Shown piece by piece: positions 15,480 to 23,335 of a DNA stretch of 64,000 nt (positions are counted from its first letter, which is position 1; each line of letters starts with the position of its first letter). The stretch comes from a virus. A program made the position numbers and the translations under genes. Location: the IMG/VR virus record IMGVR_UViG_3300002144_000620, positions 1-64,000 of that record. The stretch is one strand, 5' to 3'. The notes under the pieces were generated by a model that had not been told where the DNA came from, ran no database searches, and was given only the letters and a program-made list of their open reading frames with translations.

Positions 15480-15905
15480 TTATATTTTTTTTGAGTAGTA
15501 TGTTAATTTGTTTTGTTCGAGTGACTGTATAACAATATTAGATACTTGTTGCATTTTTTTAAACATTAAATCTGAGTTAAATTCTATTTTAGTTATGGGG
15601 TATAGAGTAACTTCAATCGCCATAAAACTTCTTTTATCAATAGACATACCTGATGATCTTAAATCTAAATCTACTATAAAATTTTCTGAAAAAATAGTTC
15701 TGTCAAACCCTTCCCTTATTTTTAACATTATTTTTTTACGTATAGAGCGTATGTATGAATCATAATTATCGATATCACCTGGTTTAACCCATGAATCAAT
15801 ATTTAAGTATACAGCGTTTAATTTTACGGCATTTATAGTACCGTATTTAACCCGAAATCTTTCATCGGTGAAAAGTTTCTTTTCCTTACCAAATTTGCTT
15901 TGCAT
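15480..15905 (-). CDS. Conserved-looking phage protein, unknown
   Basis: 141 residues with mixed alpha/beta content, starting MQSKFGKEKKLFTDERFRVKYG. The middle alternates strands and helices (LYPITKIEFNSDLMFKKMQQVSNIV). I do not recognise it. It is the first gene of the unit with the AAA ATPase (21-nt gap) and is preceded by a structured leader (15924-15961 and 16032-16074) following a terminator, so it probably has its own promoter. Confidence 0.65.
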   Translation of the reverse strand: MQSKFGKEKKLFTDERFRVKYGTINAVKLNAVYLNIDSWVKPGDIDNYDSYIRSIRKKIMLKIREGFDRTIFSENFIVDLDLRSSGMSIDKRSFMAIEVTLYPITKIEFNSDLMFKKMQQVSNIVIQSLEQNKLTYYSKKI

Positions 15906-15923
15906 TCTTCTGTTTTCATTTTA

Positions 15924-15961
15924 ATTTACTTTTATTATTAATATTTATAATAATAGTAAAT
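15924..15961 (-). promoter_or_regulatory. 15-bp imperfect palindrome in the leader of 15480-15905
   Basis: Arms 15924-15938 and 15947-15961 pair at 14 of 15 positions around an 8-nt loop; no U tract follows. ATAAATATT/AATATTTAT words overlap the loop. It could be a transcript hairpin or an operator. It starts 18 nt upstream of the ATG. Confidence 0.5.
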
Positions 15962-16031
15962 TAAACGTATTTAAACAAATTTTTATGCTATTTATAGGTG
16001 TTATATTGGACTAAATTAGATTAAAGATATT

Positions 16032-16074
16032 CCGTCTTAGGACGGTGTTTTAGGACCGTTACCGTTTCGGTAAC
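16032..16074 (-). other. Pair of GC-rich hairpins next to a terminator
   Basis: On the minus strand, a 7-bp stem with a 3-nt AAA loop (16058-16074) is followed by a 5-bp stem with a CTAA loop (16032-16045), joined by a repeat of TCCTAA. Both are far more GC-rich than their surroundings, and they lie directly after the terminator U tract at 16075. Confidence 0.45.
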
Positions 16075-16106
16075 AAAAAAGCCAGGAATTCGCTACCCTG
16101 GCTTTT
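16075..16106 (-). terminator. Intrinsic terminator after the coiled-coil gene
   Basis: 10-bp stem (aaaagccagg 16077-16086 / cctggctttt 16097-16106), 10-nt loop, then six U on the minus strand. It follows the stop of 16128-16841 by about 20 nt. Confidence 0.85.
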
Positions 16107-16127
16107 ATATTTTATGTGTTTTTGTAC

Positions 16128-16841
16128 TTAAATAAGAGTTTTATTTAAATCTAATATCTCATCGATTGTTTCTAATGTTGGGATATTTTTTTTCATTTCA
16201 TTTAATTTAACATTAACGGATAAAAGTTTTTTAACAACTATAATATCATCAGACTCGTTAATTGTTTTATCAACCAAATTTTTTGTGTCTTCTATTAACG
16301 TATCGTAATATTCTGTTATTTTAGAACTATCGTTTTCAGCAAAAATATTTAAAGCTTTAACCTGTTCCTCATTTAGTTGGGATATTTTATCGGTTAGGCT
16401 ATCACTAATCTTATCCATAGATTCTTGTAGAGATACTGTTTCAACATCAGATTTCATAAGATTTTTTATTAAGATAGTTTTATGTGTAACTTTTTCAAGT
16501 AGTGGTAATTTGTCGTTAAATACTAACTGGTCTATACTGTTATTTATAGTACCTTCTATTGAAACAACTACCTCTGTTAATTTTTTTAACTCGTCAGTAC
16601 ATGAACCGTCCAATGTTTTTAAATGTTTTATCGATTCCTCGACAAATTCTTTAGCAACTAATTCATCATCAAATTTTAATTCGTTTAATAAGTTATAAGT
16701 TTCATTAAATTCTCTTAACGAATTATTCTCTCTTAAAACCTTAACATATTTAGCAAAGGCTGATTTAAGGTCTTTCTCACCTTTATTACTCATTGTATTC
16801 TCTAAATTCGAGAGTACGCTTTCTTTTAATTCTCCAAACAT
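16128..16841 (-). CDS. Helical protein of unknown function next to the portal gene
   Basis: 237 residues, almost entirely helix-forming with Leu/Lys/Glu heptads, acidic overall, no Cys-rich or membrane segment except a single Cys. It starts 24 nt after the portal stop and ends at a terminator. In T4 the small core proteins gp67/gp68 lie between portal and protease; this could be an analogue on position alone. A TATTTATATA-type motif lies 23 nt upstream of the ATG, suggesting its own late promoter. Confidence 0.65.
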   Translation of the reverse strand: MFGELKESVLSNLENTMSNKGEKDLKSAFAKYVKVLRENNSLREFNETYNLLNELKFDDELVAKEFVEESIKHLKTLDGSCTDELKKLTEVVVSIEGTINNSIDQLVFNDKLPLLEKVTHKTILIKNLMKSDVETVSLQESMDKISDSLTDKISQLNEEQVKALNIFAENDSSKITEYYDTLIEDTKNLVDKTINESDDIIVVKKLLSVNVKLNEMKKNIPTLETIDEILDLNKTLI

Positions 16842-16848
16842 TTTATTT

Positions 16849-16864
16849 AATTTTTATATAAATA
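16849..16864 (-). promoter_or_regulatory. Candidate late-promoter motif TATTTATATA
   Basis: The minus strand reads TATTTATATAAAAATT starting 23 nt before the ATG at 16841. It is one of four near-identical elements (with 20771, 45052 and 57761) at 19-23 nt from start codons. Confidence 0.35.
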
Positions 16865-16865
16865 C

Positions 16866-18689
16866 TTATTCATTTATTAAATTATCGAGTTCGTTAATTG
16901 TTTTAATAAGCGACTCGTTAATTAATTTATTTTTATAATCTAATCGTTTTTTAGTTGTTTCAGCTAAAGGTTCTTCTGGAATGGACTCTTCAGGGCTAGA
17001 TACTTCTAAAGGAGTTGTGAAATCTGTACCTAAATCATCGGCACCAGTATCACCTAAATCACCACCAAGATCACCACCTAAATCACCACCTAAATCACCA
17101 CCACCAGATTCATTACCAAATCCAGTTCCTGTTTGAGTTTCATCACCAATCGTCATATTTGATGGGTCTATTTTATATAACTTATATATATCTCTAAATA
17201 TACCAGTTTGTTTAATAGTTTCACCAAGAGATTTAATTTCTTCACCACCAGCCTTTTCAACCGCTTGTCTTTGGATATCTAATTTAATCTCATCGTCACT
17301 CATGTTTAGGATCTCTTTCTTAGCATAAGTCATTGACATTGCACTAAACCCATTACCAGCATCTGAAACAGCGTCACGATACAACATAACTTTTTCTTTC
17401 CAGTTTTGGATTTTAAGCATCTCGGCTTGTGTTGATGGGCTGGTTAAAGTTAAAGTGAAGTTTTCTAAATCATCTTCAAAACCTTTACTATAAAGGTGTA
17501 CAATAGCCATTTTATTTAGTTCTTGTATTAAAGCTTTTTGTACTCTATGTACGGCTCTAGCAAATCTAACATCTAATATAGCTAAATTTTTACCATCACC
17601 TAAAGTCTCTTCAAAACCGATAAAGGCTTTAGGGACTCTTAGAGCGGCTAACATTTTTTTCTGGATATATTCTATATCTGCGATCTCAGAAAGGTTTTGT
17701 GCCCCAGGTAACGTCTCGATAGGCATAGCTAAGCCAGGATCTCTAACTGGAATAAAATAGTCTTGGTCAACAGCTAGAGCATTGTATCTAGTATCTTGGT
17801 TACCGTTCTCTTTATCAACCATAGTGGTTCTCTTAAAGTTATTAGCTATCTTATCAACGTAAGCGTCAACATCTTTATCATCCATATTACCAACGAATAC
17901 CTTGTAAACACGTCTTTCTGGCGCTCTAGTAACACGATAAACTAACATCGCATCTTCAGATAGTAATAGTTGTTTCCATATACGTCTAACCTTTTCCAAC
18001 ATAGATGTACCATAAGGTAATCTTCTATCGTCACCCAATAACCTGAAGTGTGATATTTCAAAGGAATTAAACTCAACATTTTTATCTTTCCAGAAGAAAG
18101 CAACGTTCTTTTCTTTTTGTTGACCCGCTAAACTAGTTACTTTCGAGAATCCAGGTTCGGATCTAGTCATTTCAATATTTGGTAACTGTGTTACACCAAC
18201 AATACCTTGACCAGGAACAACTTTATTATAAACGAAATTATCCCCATATTTACATAAGTTTCTAGCCCATGCTGTTAGGTTTGCGTCTATATCTAGTACG
18301 TTTGTAAATAAACGATTTAGTTCGTTTTTAATTCTAGTGCTATCAGAAAATACTGTTAATACACGACCGCTTTCGTTAGCTGTTGTGGCTTCTTCAGCGA
18401 ATATATCTAAAGCAACTGAGATCTCAGGAGTGTATTCCATAGCTTCGTAATCATAGTACGATGCGATTCTAGTTGGTTCGTAATAAACCGCTTTTTGATA
18501 AAGTTCGTTATCAATTTTTTTCCATTGGTTTTGTAAGTATATTGTTTGTTGAGCCTCTAACTTTTTTTTGTCTAGAGCTTCCCCTTCTAATCCATCAAAG
18601 GATTTTGGGTCAATAACATATTTAGGTCCATCGACCTCGTTACCCAGTACTTTATTTAACCTCTGGAATATTGTTAAATTATTTGCCAT
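16866..18689 (-). CDS. Portal protein, T4 gp20 family
   Basis: 607 residues (T4 gp20 is 524). Typical segments are YYDYEAMEYTPEISVALDIFAEEATT near 78-103, RNLCKYGDNFVYNKV near 143-157 and EYIQKKMLAALRVPKAFIGFEETLGDGKNLA near 345-375, with ARAVHRVQKALIQELNKM after it. It forms the 12-subunit packaging vertex. The C-terminal extension has a low-complexity GGDL repeat (12-bp DNA unit, 17056-17103) and a helical Lys/Asn-rich tail. It sits between a 79-residue gene downstream of terminase and the helical gene. Confidence 0.93.
   Translation of the reverse strand: MANNLTIFQRLNKVLGNEVDGPKYVIDPKSFDGLEGEALDKKKLEAQQTIYLQNQWKKIDNELYQKAVYYEPTRIASYYDYEAMEYTPEISVALDIFAEEATTANESGRVLTVFSDSTRIKNELNRLFTNVLDIDANLTAWARNLCKYGDNFVYNKVVPGQGIVGVTQLPNIEMTRSEPGFSKVTSLAGQQKEKNVAFFWKDKNVEFNSFEISHFRLLGDDRRLPYGTSMLEKVRRIWKQLLLSEDAMLVYRVTRAPERRVYKVFVGNMDDKDVDAYVDKIANNFKRTTMVDKENGNQDTRYNALAVDQDYFIPVRDPGLAMPIETLPGAQNLSEIADIEYIQKKMLAALRVPKAFIGFEETLGDGKNLAILDVRFARAVHRVQKALIQELNKMAIVHLYSKGFEDDLENFTLTLTSPSTQAEMLKIQNWKEKVMLYRDAVSDAGNGFSAMSMTYAKKEILNMSDDEIKLDIQRQAVEKAGGEEIKSLGETIKQTGIFRDIYKLYKIDPSNMTIGDETQTGTGFGNESGGGDLGGDLGGDLGGDLGDTGADDLGTDFTTPLEVSSPEESIPEEPLAETTKKRLDYKNKLINESLIKTINELDNLINE
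17056..17103 (-). repeat. 12-bp in-frame tandem repeat in the portal gene
   Basis: Four units of a 12-bp sequence (plus-strand consensus aaatcaccacct) encode repeated GGDL. Copy number could change by slippage without a frameshift. Confidence 0.75.
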
Positions 18690-18701
18690 ATTTTTTTTTT
18701 A

Positions 18702-18941
18702 TTAATCTACGTATTCACAATCAACAAATGGTGGGAATTTATAGTTACCAATTTCTGGTGACCATTCTTTTTTCTGTGTATAAGTTGTTGTGCCATCTGA
18801 TTCGGGTGAACATTGTAAAGCACTTAAAGTAACTTCTAACGCAATACCAGTTATCGGATCTACTTTTTTATTTGCTGCTCTTATTATGGATGATGATCCT
18901 GGTCCTGAGCTCCTACCTTGTTTAATGATTATGTTTCCCAT
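18702..18941 (-). CDS. Small protein between terminase and portal genes, unknown
   Basis: 79 residues starting MGNIIIKQGRSSGPGSSSIIRAANKKVDPITG; the middle holds CSPESDGTTTYTQKKEW and the end PPFVDCEYVD. Two Cys. It is spaced 22 nt after terminase and 12 nt before portal on the same strand, so it is a genuine operon member. I do not recognise it; a small head or packaging accessory protein is possible by position. Confidence 0.6.
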   Translation of the reverse strand: MGNIIIKQGRSSGPGSSSIIRAANKKVDPITGIALEVTLSALQCSPESDGTTTYTQKKEWSPEIGNYKFPPFVDCEYVD

Positions 18942-18963
18942 TTTGTTTTAATTTGATATTTTT

Positions 18964-20763
18964 TTATTTTTTATTAGGTGTTACGCCAAATAACCACCCA
19001 AAATCTTTAGTATTTCTTACCGTATTATTAACATTATCTTTATCAGGATCATGTTTTCTACCAACTTCTGGTGAACTGGTTATATCCTCTAATAAATAGT
19101 TTGATTCTGATTTTGTTGTATTAGTTGACACTTTCCAGCTATCTAACATAGCTCTAGTCATATTATCAGACTCTTGTAATCTTTTAAATGATGTGTTAGC
19201 AACAAATAACGCCATACCTAAAGACATTATTAAATCATCATGTGACCCTTTCATGTGGTTAGGTTTACCGTTTTTATAGACGAATTTTTTTAATTCAGCT
19301 ATTAGTCGCTCACTTCTAATTTTGAAACCACCTCTAGACACTGCTTCTTCAAGAGCTGCGACTATTTGACTCCTTCTGTTTCTAGACGCAAAATTTATAC
19401 CAGGTATAGCGTTATCATCTTGCATGTAGTACATACTGTTAATATCACCATCTTTATCATAGTGTAGTAATTTTTTTGGGTAATTTAATTCTTTTAGTTT
19501 TTGTGTTGTTGCAACACCCATACCACCAGTAATATCAACAGTTGTTAACGCATCGTACATTTTACCGTATTGGTCAACTAATTGTGCTGCTATGTCTGGG
19601 GGTACTTTACCATGATATTCTAAAACCTGTTCAAATGTATCATAATCAATAATACACATACCAGTAGCATCCTCGGAATCACCTCTAGATACGTCTAGCG
19701 CTAATATATATCTATGACCTTTTTGTGGTAATTCCCATATCCATAGATTACTATCCCAAGTCTTATCTTTAATTGAAGGTTCTTTTACATTCTCTTGTTC
19801 TTGTTTTCTTATAATTTCACCCTCAATAACATTGTCACCTGAACCAATAAATGCACACTCTAACTCTTGGTTGATCATACGTTTGTTAAAGTTCATATCT
19901 CTACACATATTTTCGTACCAAGATGAATACGGTTTATAACCATCTTCAATAAATTTATTAATTACGTCAATATGTAAATTTACAGCTGAATCAATAACCT
20001 CCTCAGTTTTTTCTTTAATAGGTTTCTGAAACCAGTCTACAATATCTTTTGTTTTAACCAATTTTAAGTCTTTATTAAATCTAGGGTCTCTCCACCATTT
20101 TAAGTGTGTTACACAAAAACTATTATTACCCTTAATAGCACCTTCGTATGATGCGTAATATATTGGGTCTAAACCATTTGGGGTTGATATTAACACAGCT
20201 TTACCCCCAGTACCTATCGAAGCTAAACACGCTGTCCATAATTCTTGACCACCTTCAACGAATGCAGCTTCATCAATTAATAAAACGGTAGGTGTGTATC
20301 CACGTAATGCGTCTTGTGAGGTTGCAACGGCCTTAATTTCAGAACCGTTTGATAACCTGACGTGTTTTTGTGAGGATTTTTCAAAACCCACATTAACCCA
20401 GCTAGGTAGTTGTTTTATAAAGTTTATAATTTTATTTTGAAACTCTATGGCTGTTTCCTGTTTATTGGCTAAGATTAGAACTTTTTCTGGTCTTTCTGGA
20501 CTAGCAAAAGCTGTTAACACAGCTGAATACGCTGCTGTTACGGTTGATATACCCGCTTGCCTATATTTTAAAACTAGATTAAATCTATGTTCTTTGTAAT
20601 TCGCAACTAACTTTTTTTGACCATCAAATAATTCAAAAGGTACATACCCTTCCCTAGTTTTATCAAAAGTTTCAAAATAACTTTCAATAACATAACTAGG
20701 ATCTTGTGAACACTTTGCGTATTCTAGTAGTAATTCTCTTTTATCTGTTATTTGTTTACTCAA
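18964..20763 (-). CDS. Terminase large subunit, T4 gp17 family
   Basis: 599 residues (T4 gp17 is 610). The ATPase domain has the Walker A variant KYRQAGIST at 66-74, Walker B VLLIDEAAF at 160-168 and a coupling motif LISTPNG at 191-197. The nuclease domain has ALDVSRGD at 355-362, VDITGGMG (about 409-416) and the C-terminal HDDLIMSLGMA, giving the three acidic metal ligands. It packages DNA into the prohead through the portal. The start is TTG at 20763: an in-frame stop lies three codons upstream, no ATG occurs near the N-terminus, and MSKQITDKR is a normal-looking start. Confidence 0.95.
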   Translation of the reverse strand: MSKQITDKRELLLEYAKCSQDPSYVIESYFETFDKTREGYVPFELFDGQKKLVANYKEHRFNLVLKYRQAGISTVTAAYSAVLTAFASPERPEKVLILANKQETAIEFQNKIINFIKQLPSWVNVGFEKSSQKHVRLSNGSEIKAVATSQDALRGYTPTVLLIDEAAFVEGGQELWTACLASIGTGGKAVLISTPNGLDPIYYASYEGAIKGNNSFCVTHLKWWRDPRFNKDLKLVKTKDIVDWFQKPIKEKTEEVIDSAVNLHIDVINKFIEDGYKPYSSWYENMCRDMNFNKRMINQELECAFIGSGDNVIEGEIIRKQEQENVKEPSIKDKTWDSNLWIWELPQKGHRYILALDVSRGDSEDATGMCIIDYDTFEQVLEYHGKVPPDIAAQLVDQYGKMYDALTTVDITGGMGVATTQKLKELNYPKKLLHYDKDGDINSMYYMQDDNAIPGINFASRNRRSQIVAALEEAVSRGGFKIRSERLIAELKKFVYKNGKPNHMKGSHDDLIMSLGMALFVANTSFKRLQESDNMTRAMLDSWKVSTNTTKSESNYLLEDITSSPEVGRKHDPDKDNVNNTVRNTKDFGWLFGVTPNKK

Positions 20764-20770
20764 CTTAAAT

Positions 20771-20786
20771 TATTTCTATATAAATA
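20771..20786 (-). promoter_or_regulatory. Candidate late-promoter motif before terminase
   Basis: The minus strand reads TATTTATATAGAAATA starting 23 nt before the TTG start. The same 16-mer recurs at 45052-45067. Confidence 0.4.
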
Positions 20787-20791
20787 GTTTA

Positions 20792-21937
20792 TTATAACCC
20801 TAAATCGCTTAAATCGATATCATCCATCGTACTCTCAAAATGATATTCCATAATTTCAGATCTTTTTTTACTAACTATCCGATTAATCTCATCTTTTGCG
20901 CTATTTGGTTTATTTTCTAATAGTTTCATGAAATCAATAAATTCATCAGCACTTTTCTTAAATAATTCTAATAATATTAATTTTTTAATATCGTAATCAT
21001 TTTCATCTATCTGTTCATTAAGTTTTGTCCAAATTATTGGAAATAATCTTATGTCCCAGATTTCAGATGTTACGGTGTCAGTGTAATTAATAACCTCTTT
21101 CGCTTTATCTTTTGGCATACCAGCAACCGATAATAAAGAGATGATACCTTTTATCATTTCATGTATTAATATCGGGAAATTGATAGCTTTGACTATAATT
21201 TTAGGTATATCTCCGCTAAAGTCAAGGTCAACGTAACCAGCATTATTTGAATCGTTACGTTCTATTGTACTCTTAAATTCATCGTCACTGACCATGTAAT
21301 AAATCAAATCATTAGCTATTAAAGCTTTTTGGTAAAATTGGATTACATCAGGTACTATATCATGTATTTCATCACTATATAAATGAAATATGTAGTGACC
21401 TTTTAGTGAAGCTCCTTGGGCTAGAGCATTAATTGTTCGTCTCTTAACTATTTCATCACCCATCTCTTTCTCTAACTCATCTTTTTCTTCATCAGTTAAT
21501 GGGGATTCCATGTTGGTTTCTTCAGGTAGACTGATTGTACCTGGATTCATTAATTCTAAATCAAAAATAACCTCATCGTTATCAATATTCCATTCCTCTC
21601 TTATGATTCTTTCAGCTAAAGAACATAATTCTTCTCTATGACCATTTTCTTTTGAAATAGCAGCAAAATTAGCTGTTGCTGCTCTCATCATAACATCAAT
21701 TTTTTTAATATCTTTTTTATCAACCTGAAATGTATTTGAATAAGAATCGATAAGCTCTGTGTATCTTTTAGTAGCAATATCCTCTTCTCTCCAAATATCT
21801 GGTTCTAAAGATCTGTTGTAATAAGGCATTTTAGCCAGTGCGTGTGTTCTTTCTGATAATTTATAAATAATATCAGTGTTTACTAGATTTGGGTAATCTA
21901 GATCTTTTAATTGTTTCTCTATACCAGATTTTCTCAT
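20792..21937 (-). CDS. Phage protein of unknown function upstream of terminase
   Basis: 381 residues, mostly helical and acidic, starting MRKSGIEKQLKDLDYPNLVN. A central stretch reads VKAINFPILIHEMIKGIISLLS, followed by a C-terminal helical region with basic patches. No known motif is seen. Its ATG is placed directly after the U tract of a terminator hairpin (21938-21969), so expression must come from read-through or an unseen start site. It is probably a virion or morphogenesis protein from context only. Confidence 0.7.
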   Translation of the reverse strand: MRKSGIEKQLKDLDYPNLVNTDIIYKLSERTHALAKMPYYNRSLEPDIWREEDIATKRYTELIDSYSNTFQVDKKDIKKIDVMMRAATANFAAISKENGHREELCSLAERIIREEWNIDNDEVIFDLELMNPGTISLPEETNMESPLTDEEKDELEKEMGDEIVKRRTINALAQGASLKGHYIFHLYSDEIHDIVPDVIQFYQKALIANDLIYYMVSDDEFKSTIERNDSNNAGYVDLDFSGDIPKIIVKAINFPILIHEMIKGIISLLSVAGMPKDKAKEVINYTDTVTSEIWDIRLFPIIWTKLNEQIDENDYDIKKLILLELFKKSADEFIDFMKLLENKPNSAKDEINRIVSKKRSEIMEYHFESTMDDIDLSDLGL

Positions 21938-21969
21938 AAAAAAAAATGTCTTATTTTAATAATAAGACA
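21938..21969 (-). terminator. Terminator hairpin abutting a start codon
   Basis: 9-bp stem (tgtcttatt 21947-21955 / aataagaca 21961-21969), 5-nt loop, then a run of nine U ending at the ATG of the 20792-21937 gene. Confidence 0.75.
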
Positions 21970-22001
21970 AATTTAGTTAAAAAATTCGATATAACAAAGT
22001 T

Positions 22002-22118
22002 TTAAGCTTTCGGTTTACCTTTTTCATCTGGTTTGGGTATATCTATTTTAGATGGATTTTTGGTTGGTGTGATAACTGGTGTTATTACTGGAGCTATTTT
22101 TTCTTCGTTACTGTACAT
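22002..22118 (-). CDS. Small Pro/Lys-rich protein, 38 residues
   Basis: An ATG at 22116-22118 opens a 38-codon frame ending in TAA at 22002-22004. The product starts MYSNEEKIAPVITPVITPTKNPSK and is rich in Pro, Lys, Ile and Thr, with an in-frame VITP duplication. It starts 5 nt after the preceding stop and ends just before a terminator. It is small enough to be chance, but spacing and codon use fit the operon. Confidence 0.45.
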   Translation of the reverse strand: MYSNEEKIAPVITPVITPTKNPSKIDIPKPDEKGKPKA

Positions 22119-22123
22119 GTTTT

Positions 22124-22930
22124 TTATTTTTTTCTTTCGCTAATAAATGATATTATATCACTTTTTGTTAATCTAGGTGTTTCTGACTCTGCAATAATAC
22201 TTAATATTTCTGGATTAACAAAATGTTCCTCATTAATATTTTTAACCATGTCTAGCATACGTCTTATTTCACGATAGGCTACCATAGTATCCCCACCCTT
22301 AATTACATCAATAGCTTTTTTAATAACCCAACCTTTAGCTCCCATCATTTTAATTAAATTATCGACCTCAATAGGATCCATCTTACTAATTACCTTAGAA
22401 TAGTCAGGGTCATTTGATGTAGAATCTTTTTTAGTGAATAAAGATATTTGGTTTGTGTCGTTTGTATTAATTATTTTACCTAATTTATGTAATTCCAATT
22501 CTTGTTTAGCGTCATCAAACGTAACAATTTCTTTATGCATCTCATTGTCATCATATTTTAATAAACCTTTGGCGTAATCAATTACCTCGTCTTTTGATAA
22601 ATTTTTTGCTACCTCATCACCTTCGTAGTCGGTAATGTTATATAGATCTGATGATCCCTCTTTTTCAATTTTATTTTCAGGTGAAATATCATAATATCTA
22701 TAACCACCTGTTAATCTTTCTAACAAATTATCGATAACAACTGTAAACTCTTCTGGTGAATTTTCATTTAATTCTTGTTCATCGGATTCATTCTGTTGTG
22801 TCATGGCTTCAACGGAGTCTTTTGTGTCCATTAAACTTTTTATAGCATCTTTAGCTTTATCAAGCGATTGAATCGTTTCTTCTGGATTCGTTATAGCTTG
22901 TTTTATCGCATCGTCATTTTTATTTTCCAT
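22124..22930 (-). CDS. Unknown phage protein
   Basis: 268 residues. The N-terminal ~70 are acidic, Gln/Asn-rich and probably disordered; from about 65 a folded part begins (EEFTVVIDNLLERLTGGYRYYDIS) and the C-terminus is helical (PRLTKSDIISFISERKK). No family is recognised. Its ATG overlaps the preceding stop by one base, so it is translationally coupled to the baseplate-region gene cluster. Confidence 0.68.
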   Translation of the reverse strand: MENKNDDAIKQAITNPEETIQSLDKAKDAIKSLMDTKDSVEAMTQQNESDEQELNENSPEEFTVVIDNLLERLTGGYRYYDISPENKIEKEGSSDLYNITDYEGDEVAKNLSKDEVIDYAKGLLKYDDNEMHKEIVTFDDAKQELELHKLGKIINTNDTNQISLFTKKDSTSNDPDYSKVISKMDPIEVDNLIKMMGAKGWVIKKAIDVIKGGDTMVAYREIRRMLDMVKNINEEHFVNPEILSIIAESETPRLTKSDIISFISERKK

Positions 22931-23334
22931 TATATTTTATGTATTTCATCTTTGTTTATTATCGTTAATTCTTTATCTCTACTGTAAATTTTACCTTTAA
23001 CGCTTTCAATATCCTCACCATATCTAAAAACTAATCTATCCTCTATTTCAGGTGATTCTGTTTCCCAGGCTAATGCTATTATACCTTCAACACAATCGTA
23101 CATTGAGAAATTATCTGAATGCATATTTAATGTCAATTCAATATCGGTTGATTTAAGTATACCCACCTCATCGACCTGATCTATATTAGGTGGTGTTGGG
23201 GTACCGCTAGATGCTGGTTCAACATCCCAGTCTTCACCATATTCAACATTATCAGTTCTTTTTGTAAAGATAAATTCGTATATGTTTTGACCTTTAAAGT
23301 CTTTATTAAGTGGGTTTATATATATTAAATACAT
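22930..23334 (-). CDS. Unknown protein in the baseplate gene cluster
   Basis: 134 residues, beta-rich, starting MYLIYINPLNKDFKGQNIYEFIFTKR; it contains a short Gly/Pro linker (SSGTPTPPN) and SMYDCVEGIIALAWE. It starts one base after the DNRLRE-like gene and overlaps the next by one base, indicating a compact operon. It is likely virion-associated by context. Confidence 0.65.
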   Translation of the reverse strand: MYLIYINPLNKDFKGQNIYEFIFTKRTDNVEYGEDWDVEPASSGTPTPPNIDQVDEVGILKSTDIELTLNMHSDNFSMYDCVEGIIALAWETESPEIEDRLVFRYGEDIESVKGKIYSRDKELTIINKDEIHKI

Positions 23335-23335
23335 A

